NCBI GenBank assembly: GCA_964428225.1
Contig: CAYRXS010000002.1
Coordinates: 1-64,000, forward strand
Direction: 5' to 3'
Source of the DNA: JBFMCU01 sp964428225
GTDB taxonomy: Bacteria > Planctomycetota > UBA1135 > GCA-002686595
DNA length: 64,000 bases
Below are positions 26,834 through 34,781 of the stretch, in pieces. The notes under the pieces were generated by a model, which made no database searches, was not told the origin of the DNA, and saw only the letters and a list, made by a program, of their open reading frames with translations. Positions within the stretch are counted from its first letter, which is position 1. Each line of letters begins with the position of its first letter. The position numbers and the translations under genes were made by a program.

Positions 26834-27919
26834 ATGAAGCTCGAACGCCTCCTCGACCCGAAGTCGCTCGCCCTGTCTCTGTCGACGGTCCTGCTCGCGG
26901 CGGGCTGCGGCGCCGCCTCGGAGAGCGGAGGGGGTGGGTCCCGCGCCGAAGGGCCGACCATCGCCGTCGAGCTCTCCTCGCAGCACAACACCCCCGACGG
27001 CATGGTGCTGGACGGCGAGGGCGGCATCATCCTCTGCTGTCCCAACTTCAACGACGACCGGCACCCCGCGAAGATCCTGCGGATCGACGAAGACGACGAG
27101 ATCCACGAGGTGATCACCCTGCCCGTCCATCCGGACACCGGGAAGGTCGGGCCCCTCGGGGTGGAGATCGGGCCGGCGGGGCATCTCTACGTCGCGGACA
27201 ACCAGTCCGGCTTCACCGACGAGCCGAAGTCGCGCCTGCTGCGCGTCCTCATGGAGGACGGGAAGGCGACCGGCTGCGAGGTGATCGTCGAGGGCTTCGT
27301 CCAATCGAACGCGGTGTCCTGTCACGGCGGGTGCGTCTACGTGACCGAGACCAAGCTCGATCCCGACGCCACCCCCCTGGTGAGCGGCGTGTACCGGTTC
27401 ACGCTCGCGGAGCTCGCATCCGGAATGCCCGTCCAGATCGAGCCCGGGGGCACGGATCCGCACCTGATCACCACCGTCGAGACCCACAACCCCGACTGGC
27501 GCGTCGGCGCGAACGGGATGGGCTTCGACTCCGAGGGCAACCTGTACTTCTGCAACTTCGGCGACGCCCAGATCATCAAGCTCGTCCTCGACGAGGAAGG
27601 CAAGGTGGTGTCGCAGTCCGTCTTCGCGGAGGGCGAAGGAATGCAGAGCACGGACGGCATCAAGTTCGATCCGAAGACCGGGGACATCTACGTCGCCGAC
27701 TTCGTCGGGAATGCCGTGCACCGCGTGGATGGCGAGACGGGCGCCGTCACCACCCTCGCCCAGAACGAAGACACCGACGGCGCGGGGGGAGCCCTCGATC
27801 GGCCTTCGGAGGTGTGCCTGCGCGGCGATCGTCTCTACGTCGCGAACATCGACCTGCCCTACGGTGGAAACGTCTACGACGAACCCCATACCATCTCGGT
27901 CATCGAGCTGGACCGCTGA
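26834..27919 (+). CDS. SMP-30/NHL-like propeller lipoprotein
   Basis: A 361-residue predicted lipoprotein: hydrophobic core LALSLSTVLL then lipobox AAGC at about residues 22-25, followed by a Gly/Ser linker. The body is a six-bladed propeller of the SMP-30/gluconolactonase or NHL type, seen in NTPDGMVLDGEGGIILCC, LGVEIGPAGHLYVADN, GANGMGFDSEGNLYFCNFGD and STDGIKFDPKTGDIYVADF. Lactonase activity is possible but unproven. GGAG upstream of 26834 supports the start. It precedes a three-haem cytochrome gene by 40 bp; an exported propeller next to a multihaem peroxidase suggests a periplasmic redox pair (inference). Confidence 0.82.
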   Translation: MKLERLLDPKSLALSLSTVLLAAGCGAASESGGGGSRAEGPTIAVELSSQHNTPDGMVLDGEGGIILCCPNFNDDRHPAKILRIDEDDEIHEVITLPVHPDTGKVGPLGVEIGPAGHLYVADNQSGFTDEPKSRLLRVLMEDGKATGCEVIVEGFVQSNAVSCHGGCVYVTETKLDPDATPLVSGVYRFTLAELASGMPVQIEPGGTDPHLITTVETHNPDWRVGANGMGFDSEGNLYFCNFGDAQIIKLVLDEEGKVVSQSVFAEGEGMQSTDGIKFDPKTGDIYVADFVGNAVHRVDGETGAVTTLAQNEDTDGAGGALDRPSEVCLRGDRLYVANIDLPYGGNVYDEPHTISVIELDR

Positions 27920-27959
27920 GGTCCGTTCGAGGACTCCGTACCCCCGCAACACTGAATCA

Positions 27960-29333
27960 ATGAAGAAGCTGATCCTCGTGCTCGTGATCGTCGTGATCGT
28001 CCTGGCCCTCGCTCTTCCGGTGGGAAACCTCGTGATCAAGCCGTGCAACGAGGGAATCCTGTCCGACCTCAGGCCCGACGATGCCCCCTTCGCCGCCGCG
28101 GCGGCCCTCTTCGAGGGCCAGTGCGTCGTGTGCCACGTCCATGACGCCGCCCTGCCCTACTACTCGGGCTTTCCGGTGCTGAGCGGGAAGATGAACGACG
28201 ACATCCAGGCGGGGCTGCGCTGGCTGGACATGAAGGCGGCCTTCGAGAATCCGGCGGAGCCGGTGTCCGAGGTCGCGCTCGCGAAAATCGAGCATGCGAT
28301 CGAGCACGAGACCATGCCCCCCGGCCACTACCGCGGCTTGCACTGGGACGCGGGGTTCGACTCGGACGAGGCGCAGACGATCGTCGACTGGATCAGCAAG
28401 GTGCGCGGGGAGCACTACGTCACCGGAGGAGCCGCTCCGGAGTTCGCCACCGAGGTCGTGCAGCCCCTGCCTTCGCCCCCGGCCCCCTCCGAGAAGGCCG
28501 CGCTGGGCAAGGGCCTCTACCACGATACGCGCCTCTCCGGCGACGACACGGTCTCCTGCGCCACCTGTCACGGTCTGGACAAGGGGGGGACCGACCAGCT
28601 CCGCTTCTCCAAGGGCATCGACGGCCAGGAAGGCGGGATCAACGCTCCCACCGTCTACAACTCGGTGTTCATGGTCCGTCAGTTCTGGGACGGTCGCGCC
28701 GCGGACCTCGCGGAGCAGGCGGGTGGGCCCGTCACCAATCCGATCGAGATGGGTGCCGAATGGCCGGACGTGCTCGCGAAGCTCCAGCAGGACGAGGGGG
28801 TCATGGCGGCCTTCGACACGCTCTTCAGCGACGGGCTCACGCAGCAGAACGTCCAGAACGCCATCGCCATCTTCGAGAGCACGCTCGTCACCACCGGCTC
28901 GGACTTCGACGCCTGGCTGATGGGAACCGACGACGCCATCTCCGCCGAGGCGAAGCAGGGATACGCCGAATTCAAGGAGCACGGTTGCGTCGGCTGCCAC
29001 GCCGGCAAGGCTCTGGGCGGGCAGTCCTTCGAGTACATGGGCCTGCATGGCGACTACTTCGCGGATCGCGGCGACGTCACCGAGGCGGACTACGGTCTCT
29101 ACAGCTTCACGAAGAAGGAGGCGGACCGGTACAAGCTCAAGGTGCCCACCCTGCGCAACATCTCCGTCACCTGGCCGTACTTCCACGACGGCTCGACCAG
29201 CGACCTGGGCGAGGCCGTGCGCACCATGGCGAAGTACCAGCTCGGCGAGGAGATCGACGATGCCGAGGTCGCTCAGATCGTGGCCTTCCTCGAGTCGCTG
29301 ACCGGCAACTACGACGGCAAGCGCCTCGAATAG
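27960..29333 (+). CDS. Three-haem fusion: haem-binding domain plus dihaem cytochrome c peroxidase (CCP/MauG family)
   Basis: 457 residues with an N-terminal TM anchor (about 4-27). Three c-type haem sites are visible: CVVCH at 55-59, CATCH at 200-204 and CVGCH at 343-347. Residues about 40-160 fit the small haem_bd domain, with MPPGHYRGLHWD supplying a distal Met. Residues about 180-455 are a dihaem CCP core: GKGLYHDTRLSGDDTVSCATCH, NAPTVYNSVF, QFWDGRAADLAEQA, NPIEMG and LKVPTLRNISVTWPYFHDGS. CCPs reduce peroxide in the periplasm; MauG-like members oxidise proteins instead. The extra haem domain may feed electrons from a quinol- or cytochrome-linked donor (inference). Confidence 0.92.
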   Translation: MKKLILVLVIVVIVLALALPVGNLVIKPCNEGILSDLRPDDAPFAAAAALFEGQCVVCHVHDAALPYYSGFPVLSGKMNDDIQAGLRWLDMKAAFENPAEPVSEVALAKIEHAIEHETMPPGHYRGLHWDAGFDSDEAQTIVDWISKVRGEHYVTGGAAPEFATEVVQPLPSPPAPSEKAALGKGLYHDTRLSGDDTVSCATCHGLDKGGTDQLRFSKGIDGQEGGINAPTVYNSVFMVRQFWDGRAADLAEQAGGPVTNPIEMGAEWPDVLAKLQQDEGVMAAFDTLFSDGLTQQNVQNAIAIFESTLVTTGSDFDAWLMGTDDAISAEAKQGYAEFKEHGCVGCHAGKALGGQSFEYMGLHGDYFADRGDVTEADYGLYSFTKKEADRYKLKVPTLRNISVTWPYFHDGSTSDLGEAVRTMAKYQLGEEIDDAEVAQIVAFLESLTGNYDGKRLE

Positions 29334-29349
29334 GCGCCGCGGTATCGAG

Positions 29350-29478
29350 CTACCAGCCCAGGAAGAGGTCCTGAGCGTTCGACAGGGCGAAGGGCTGGAC
29401 TCCGCCGAAGTGCAGGGCCTGGGTGAAGGCCTCGACGCCGGCGAAGGAGGGATCGGCCGGGGCTTCGCGGAATCCGGC
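29350..29478 (-). pseudogene. Orphan C-terminal tag-domain remnant behind a UGA
   Basis: Reading on from the TGA of the beta-helix gene (29479-29481) in the same frame gives 42 more codons, ending at TAG (29350-29352). They contain TQALHFGGVQPFALSNAQDL. This is nearly identical to the end of the FG-GAP protein encoded at 228, where TQALHVGGVQPFALSNALDL occurs. So this is the last third of a tag domain without its own start. It may be a relic of a fused or exchanged gene end, or a readthrough extension of the beta-helix protein. Confidence 0.75.
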
Positions 29479-30750
29479 TCAGAATGAGGAATCCAGGAGA
29501 ACGGTCGCGGTTCCCTCTCCGAGGTAGAGACCGCGCGCCGGGTCGAGTACCGCCGCCTGGGAATAGAAGAGGAGCGCGTCGGTCCCCAGCACGAAGTCGG
29601 AGGGGATCGGGAAGCTCCACTGGGCGAAACCCGTTCCGTCGAGGATGCCCGAGTCGAGATGGACGTAGGGGAGCGCGACGAGGAACGAGCCGTTCATCAA
29701 GGGCTGGTACTGCGTGAAGGGCGCGTCGCCGATGGCGAGCCAGACGGGAGCGAGCGCCGGTCCCTGGGCCACGAAGACCACCGTGTCGCCCTCGCGCTTG
29801 GCCGCGGACGAGGTGCAGTTCACGGCCTCTCCGACCAGCGTATCCAGGTTCGAGCCGCCCGTGGTGTGCACCGGGGAGCCGTCGTCCCCCTGTCCACAGT
29901 TCACCCACCTCGCCCCGTGACCGCCCACCGCCGTGCAGTCGATGGCGCGCGCCTCCGAGCCGTCGGCCAGCGCAACGCCGTGGCCCCCGTCCCCGCCGTA
30001 CATGCAAACGCCGGTGTCGTTGTCCCAGGCGGCTTCCCCCCGGCCTCCGGAGGCATAGCAGTTCGAGAAGAAGTAGAAGCCTCCCGAGGTGCGGACGCCG
30101 TCCGCGCCGGAAAAGGAATACTCATACGCGGTCTGGTAGTTCGCCCCGCCGTCGCCTCCATACATGTTGCAGCCGAAGAGGTGGATCTCCGAGTTGACGG
30201 AATCCAGCGCGCGTCCGGGAGGGCCCGTGGAGTCGAAGGGAAGGCCCGAGCCGCCCCGCAGGATCGTCTTGACCAGGACCACGGAGTCGCAGCCCTGCAC
30301 GTACATGCCTTCCGAGTCGCTCCCGTCCGCGGTCTCGGCGAGGCGGGTCACCATGCAGTCCTCGACCCAGATGGTGCCGTGTGAGTCGAACAGTGCGAAG
30401 CCGCGGTGGTCCACGGTCTTGAGCCTGAGGCCCCGGATCGTGACCACCTGATCCGCGGTCAGGGAGTGGACCTCGACGGCATCGACCGATCCTGGCAGCC
30501 CCTCGTTCACGTACACGATCCCCCCGACGTCGGCCTGGACGGTCAGGGATTTTGCGGTGATGGTGAAGCCGTCGTAGTTGCCGGCCCGGACGAGGAGTAC
30601 GTCCCCGTCGGCGGCGGCGTCCACGCCTGGCTGGAGGTCGGTGAAGTCGGAGCCCGCACCCCCGGCCTCGTCGACGACCCAGACGGTCGTCTGCGCGAAG
30701 GGGGTGGGCGCGAAGAGGCCGAGGACGAGAAGCATGCGCGCGAGATTCAT
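29479..30750 (-). CDS. Exported right-handed beta-helix protein with C-terminal tag domain
   Basis: 423 residues. A signal peptide (MNLARMLLVLGLFAPTPFAQ) precedes a pectate-lyase-like beta-helix. Residues about 22-110 match the usual entry of such proteins (FTDLQPGVDAAADGDVLLVRAGNYDGFTI), followed by GIVYVNEG, TIRGLRL and IWVEDCMV rungs. Residues about 325-423 are a beta-rich domain (APVWLAIGDAPF...ILDGTGFAQWSFPIPSDFVL) resembling the C-terminal domains of the DUF1566 and arylsulfotransferase-like proteins. No polysaccharide-lyase catalytic residues are evident, so binding or structural function is as likely as lyase activity. I chose the ATG at 30750 because it begins the signal peptide. An in-frame tag remnant follows the stop codon. 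Confidence 0.82.
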   Translation of the reverse strand: MNLARMLLVLGLFAPTPFAQTTVWVVDEAGGAGSDFTDLQPGVDAAADGDVLLVRAGNYDGFTITAKSLTVQADVGGIVYVNEGLPGSVDAVEVHSLTADQVVTIRGLRLKTVDHRGFALFDSHGTIWVEDCMVTRLAETADGSDSEGMYVQGCDSVVLVKTILRGGSGLPFDSTGPPGRALDSVNSEIHLFGCNMYGGDGGANYQTAYEYSFSGADGVRTSGGFYFFSNCYASGGRGEAAWDNDTGVCMYGGDGGHGVALADGSEARAIDCTAVGGHGARWVNCGQGDDGSPVHTTGGSNLDTLVGEAVNCTSSAAKREGDTVVFVAQGPALAPVWLAIGDAPFTQYQPLMNGSFLVALPYVHLDSGILDGTGFAQWSFPIPSDFVLGTDALLFYSQAAVLDPARGLYLGEGTATVLLDSSF

Positions 30751-30844
30751 GATCCGTATCCGAGTTGGAGACCAGGGGGCAAGGTACGACCTCCTCACCG
30801 CGAGGCTTCACCGCCCGACGGAGTGCCGAAGGAGGTCACAAACC

Positions 30845-30858
30845 GAGGTTATCACCTC
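30845..30858 (-). terminator. Possible terminator hairpin after the DUF1080 gene
   Basis: GAGGT (30845-30849) and ACCTC (30854-30858) form a perfect stem with a four-base loop. It lies 30-43 nt past the stop of the DUF1080 gene in its direction of transcription and is followed on that strand by GGTTTG rather than a full T-run. A factor-dependent stop or a mere leader hairpin is also possible. Confidence 0.3.
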
Positions 30859-30887
30859 TGCCGGATTTCGGGCACCCCGGCTCGTGG

Positions 30888-31631
30888 CTACGGCAGCTCC
30901 CGGATCCGGATGTTGCGGTAGAGAATCGGGGCGCCCTCCGCCTCGAAGGCGATCGGACCCTCGGCCGGAGTGCACTTCGTGCCGCCCGAGACCTCGGCGC
31001 CGTTGACCCAGAGCCGCACCTCGCCGTTGATGCAGCGGATGTAGTACTGGTTCCACTCGCCGAAGGGACGCGTGGTCTCGCGGGTGGGAAAGCTACGTGC
31101 GCCGTTGGGAGCCGCGGGCGGGAACGGCTTCATCTTCGAGGAGCCGCAGGGGAAGACGTCCCCGTGGCAGGTGAACCAGTCCGGCGGAGAGCCGTGCTGC
31201 TTCTCCCAGTTCTCCGCGTACCCCAGGTCGAGGATCTGGATCTCGATGCCGGTGGGCAGCCCCTTTTCCGGCAGGTGGGGAACCCACACGAAGAATCCCG
31301 CGTTGCCCGCGTGGCGCTGGTGCCGCCACTCGAAGGCGATCTCGAAGTTGCGGTAGACCTTCTCGGACATGAGCCCGCCGTTCGTGTCCCCCGAGCAGGA
31401 GAGCACGCCGTCCTTCAACGACCAGGTCGTCTCGGTGCAGTTGTGCCGCCAGCCCTCGAGCGAATCGTCGACGAAGAGCTCCTTCCACCCGGCCCCGTCG
31501 AGCTCGGGCGTGATCCGCGCGACGGCCGCGGGCGGGGCGGTTTTTTCGGGCTCGTCGTCCTGGCGCCCGGCGGCGAATCCCAGAGCGCAGCAGAGAGACG
31601 CGAGCAGGATTGCGGTGGTGATGTTCGACAT
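30888..31631 (-). CDS. Exported DUF1080 (3-keto-disaccharide hydrolase-like) protein
   Basis: 247 residues. A signal peptide (1-21, ending GFAAG) is followed by one DUF1080 concanavalin-like jelly roll: GWKELFVDDSLEGWRHN, TWSLKDGVLSCSG, GGLMSEKVYRNFEIAFEWR, GNAGFFVWVP, GIEIQILDLG, EWNQYYIRCINGEVRLWVNG and the end ILYRNIRIREL. Members of this family hydrolyse 3-keto-glycosides or bind glycans and are extremely common in Planctomycetota and Verrucomicrobiota. The size is normal for a single-domain member. It lies 78 bp downstream of the M16C peptidase gene, separated from it by a hairpin. Confidence 0.92.
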   Translation of the reverse strand: MSNITTAILLASLCCALGFAAGRQDDEPEKTAPPAAVARITPELDGAGWKELFVDDSLEGWRHNCTETTWSLKDGVLSCSGDTNGGLMSEKVYRNFEIAFEWRHQRHAGNAGFFVWVPHLPEKGLPTGIEIQILDLGYAENWEKQHGSPPDWFTCHGDVFPCGSSKMKPFPPAAPNGARSFPTRETTRPFGEWNQYYIRCINGEVRLWVNGAEVSGGTKCTPAEGPIAFEAEGAPILYRNIRIRELP

Positions 31632-31671
31632 GGCGGACAGGATACGAGAAAGCGCCCGGCATCGTATTCGT

Positions 31672-31689
31672 GACCTCGGACTCGAGGTC
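31672..31689 (-). terminator. 7-bp hairpin between the M16C and DUF1080 genes
   Basis: GACCTCG (31672-31678) pairs perfectly with CGAGGTC (31683-31689) around a four-base loop, about 21 nt past the stop of the M16C gene. No T-run follows, so it may weaken read-through or protect an mRNA end rather than act as a classic terminator. Confidence 0.35.
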
Positions 31690-31709
31690 GCGGGCCGTGA
31701 CGCGCTCGC

Positions 31710-34685
31710 TCATTCGAGACCGCGAATCTCGAAGGGATCGGCGAGGGAGGCGTTCGCCTCCTCGATCTTCTCGCGGGAGCCGACGACTCCGCGCGTCGAC
31801 GCCTCGAGGGCGCGCTCGAGCCGGGGCAGGGCCTTCTCGAGCAGCGTCTCGGGGGTGACGCGCAGGATGCCCTCCCGGTAGCGGCGGCGGTCGTCGTCGC
31901 TCAGGCCGATGAGGTGGCGGCGCAGGGCGACGGCCCCCTTCGCAGCGGGGGCCAGGATCCGATCGAAGCCCCCGATCGTGCCGATGATCGCCTTCTCCAC
32001 GCCTTCCTCGGTGATCCGGTCCTCGGCCCGGACGGCGCGCGCGACCTGATCGCACACCTCCATCGTGCGGAGGAGGTGGGGATCGCGATACGACATCGCC
32101 GCGAACTGACCGCCGACCGGGTCGTAGGAGCAGAAGCCGCCGTACGCTCCGCCCAGCACGCGGAGCTTCTCGTAGAAGTAGCCGTCGGAGAGCAGTCGGC
32201 TCAGGACGGTGAGCGGCGGCGCCGCCTCGTCGCCGAGCACGGGAACCGGCGCGACCTGGGCGACGAAGTTGACCTGAGAGGAGAAGGCGAAGCCGACCCG
32301 GGGCTCCCCGAGGCCCTCGCGCTCGGCGGGGGTTTCGACCGTGCCCTCGGGTAGCGCGCGGATCAGGGCGGGCAACGCCTCGCGTGCCGCGAAGAGGCCC
32401 GCGGCGTCGGCGGTGACGTTCACCACGAGGCGGGCTCGCGAGAAGATGCGGGGACGTTCCTCTCCGGCGGCCTCGAGCAGCTCGGGCAGGGCGCCCTCGA
32501 GGTTCTTCGCCGCCTCGTCCAGGAAGCGAATCTGGCTGAAACCGCTGTATTGTTCGTTCCGGTAGCTGGGAAGGTCCTGCCCCGCGGCGGCCAGCAGACC
32601 GGCGTGGTGGTGTCCCATCTCCAGGACGTTCGACCGCGCTCCGTTGCGCATCTCGAGGAGCAGGTCCCGAGCTCGCTCACGATCGCCGAGGTCGCCGGCG
32701 ACGGCCAGGTCGCGCAGGATCGCGGTCAGCTCGCCGACGTTGCGATCGAGCGCCCGGCCGCCGAGCGTCATCCGCAGGACGGCTCTCCCGCCGTCGAGGT
32801 GGCGCATCGCCGACACCCCGCAGCTCACCCCCCCGGTGAAGAGCGCCTTGCGTCTCGCCATCTCGTCGTAGCTCAGCCCCGCCGCGCCCATGCCGCTGGT
32901 GAGGCGGCCGAGGTACGGCAGCAGCGTGTGGCGCTCGTCCGCCACGGGAGCCGCGTCGAACGACAGGCCGACGTACGTGAGCCCTCCGGTGAAGAGCTCG
33001 TGCTCGAGGACCGTGACCCCCTCGATCTCGGCGATCTCGGTGGGGACGGTGTGCAGCTCGTGGGGAATGTCCTCCACCCGCACCCGGGGCAGAGTGGCGA
33101 GGATCTCGGGCGGATCCGGCGTCTCCTGGGCCTTCTTGAGCGCTCTCGCCTCGTCGCGAACGCGCTCGAGGTCGGCGGGATCGAGCGACCGCTTGTGCGC
33201 GGCCATCTTCTCGCGGAGGACCGCCTCCCTCTCTTCGGAATACGTCTCCGACGGATAGCTGACGGCCAGCAACCGGTGAGGATTGTCGAGGAGCCACCGG
33301 CGGATCGTGTCCTGGAAGACGTGCTCGTTCTCGCGCCAGCGCTCGCGCACCTCGTCGATGGCCGTCGACAGCGTCAAGCCCACCTTGGGATCCGCGTCGT
33401 AGTTCCACGTCTGGATGGCGCGGATGAGCAGCCGCACGGGATAGCTCGAGCCGATCTCCTTGCTCGCGAGCTCGAACTGGTGGAAGGCGCCGCGCAGGAG
33501 CTCGTCGTCGACGCCGTTGTCCGCGAGCTCGCGGAGCGTGTCGAGCACGAGCCGCTCGACGTCCCCCGCCCGCTCTCGTTCCGTACCACGCAGCCCCACG
33601 ATGAAGAGCGACTGCTTGAAGTCGGTGTCGAACATCGACTCCGGCGAGACGTCCTCGCCGAGTCCGGATTCCAGGAGCCTCTTGCGCAACGGCCCGGCCG
33701 CCGTGCCGAGCAGGGCCTGGTAGAGAACGCGGAGGAGGATGGTCTCCTGCGGGTTCGCGGTCTCCGCGGCCATCCAGGCCAGGTTGACCACGGTCTTCTT
33801 CTCCAGGCTCTCACCCTTGGCCACCGGATAGGCGCTATCGATCCGCCGGGGCTCGCTCCAGGGGGGCTGATCGGCGATCGACGAGTCGACCTCGACGCGC
33901 GACGCCGGCCCGTGGTGCGCGAGCTCGCCCTCGAGGAACGCGAGCTGGTCGGCGGTGGAGATGTCGCCGTACAGGAAGATGCGCGCGTTGGAGAGCGAGT
34001 AGAAGCGGCGGTGGAACTCGCGGAAGCCCTCGTAGGTGAGCTCGGGCATCACCTCCGGATCACCACCGGAGCTCTTGCCGTAGCAGTTGTCCGGATAGAG
34101 CGCCTCCTGCAGGTTCTTCTCGGTGAGCTGCCCCACGGAGGAGTAGGCGCCCTTCATCTCGTTGTAGACGACTCCCGAGATCGTCAGCGGACTCTCGAGG
34201 TCGTCGGGATCCTCGAGCTCGAGGTGGTGTCCTTCCTGCCGAAACGTCTCCTCGGACAAGCGGGGGTGCAGCGTGACGTCGAGGTACACGGTGGCCAGGT
34301 TGAAGTAGTCCGCGGGCACCGCGCTCGCCACGGGATAGACGGTCTTGTCCGGCCACGTCATGGCGTTGATGAACGTGGCGAGCGACCCCCGCGCCAGCTC
34401 GTTGAACGCGTCCTTCACCGGGAACCGCTCCGATCCCGCGAGCACGCTGTGCTCGATGATGAGGGGGACTCCCGTGGAATCGCTCGGCGGCGTCCGGAAC
34501 CCGATCGAGAACAGGTTCTCCGGATCCTCGGCATGTAGGTGCAGCACCTGCGCCCCGCTCGCCTCGTGCGTCGCCTCGTAGGCGACCGCCCGCACGTCTT
34601 CGAGCGGAGTGACGCGATCGATCGTGAATCCGTGGAGCCTCTCGCCCGGCTCGTGACACGCCCTCGGCAGCTTGGTCTCGGTCAT
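31710..34685 (-). CDS. M16C (presequence protease/PreP-like) family protein lacking the first zinc histidine
   Basis: 991 residues with the full-length, four-domain layout of M16C peptidases such as PreP and Cym1. The usual motif GVPHILEHSVL reads GVPLIIEHSVLAGSERFPVKD here, so the inverted zinc motif HxxEH has Leu75 instead of the first His, while Glu78 and His79 remain. The distal zinc Glu176 (YNEMKG) is kept at normal spacing, as is the C-terminal substrate pocket RVLGGAYGG. The Leu codon is CTC, one base from CAC. Either the enzyme is inactive or altered, or the base is a sequencing error. No signal peptide is seen. Active family members degrade peptides up to about 70 residues in a closed chamber. 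It is first in a run of minus-strand genes with DUF1080. Confidence 0.9.
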   Translation of the reverse strand: MTETKLPRACHEPGERLHGFTIDRVTPLEDVRAVAYEATHEASGAQVLHLHAEDPENLFSIGFRTPPSDSTGVPLIIEHSVLAGSERFPVKDAFNELARGSLATFINAMTWPDKTVYPVASAVPADYFNLATVYLDVTLHPRLSEETFRQEGHHLELEDPDDLESPLTISGVVYNEMKGAYSSVGQLTEKNLQEALYPDNCYGKSSGGDPEVMPELTYEGFREFHRRFYSLSNARIFLYGDISTADQLAFLEGELAHHGPASRVEVDSSIADQPPWSEPRRIDSAYPVAKGESLEKKTVVNLAWMAAETANPQETILLRVLYQALLGTAAGPLRKRLLESGLGEDVSPESMFDTDFKQSLFIVGLRGTERERAGDVERLVLDTLRELADNGVDDELLRGAFHQFELASKEIGSSYPVRLLIRAIQTWNYDADPKVGLTLSTAIDEVRERWRENEHVFQDTIRRWLLDNPHRLLAVSYPSETYSEEREAVLREKMAAHKRSLDPADLERVRDEARALKKAQETPDPPEILATLPRVRVEDIPHELHTVPTEIAEIEGVTVLEHELFTGGLTYVGLSFDAAPVADERHTLLPYLGRLTSGMGAAGLSYDEMARRKALFTGGVSCGVSAMRHLDGGRAVLRMTLGGRALDRNVGELTAILRDLAVAGDLGDRERARDLLLEMRNGARSNVLEMGHHHAGLLAAAGQDLPSYRNEQYSGFSQIRFLDEAAKNLEGALPELLEAAGEERPRIFSRARLVVNVTADAAGLFAAREALPALIRALPEGTVETPAEREGLGEPRVGFAFSSQVNFVAQVAPVPVLGDEAAPPLTVLSRLLSDGYFYEKLRVLGGAYGGFCSYDPVGGQFAAMSYRDPHLLRTMEVCDQVARAVRAEDRITEEGVEKAIIGTIGGFDRILAPAAKGAVALRRHLIGLSDDDRRRYREGILRVTPETLLEKALPRLERALEASTRGVVGSREKIEEANASLADPFEIRGLE

Positions 34686-34781
34686 GGGGCGGATTCTAGC
34701 GAGCGGGCACCACGTCGCGGGCCGGGGGTCGGGGAATCGTCGCTCGGCGAATGGTGCCGCGGGGGGTGGCTCGCTCGTGGT

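Noticed and set aside
31093..32055. Frame starting with ATGA overlap at the end of the M16C gene
   Set aside because: It runs through the DUF1080 gene in the wrong frame and encodes an Arg-rich sequence; the DUF1080 frame with its signal peptide is the real one.
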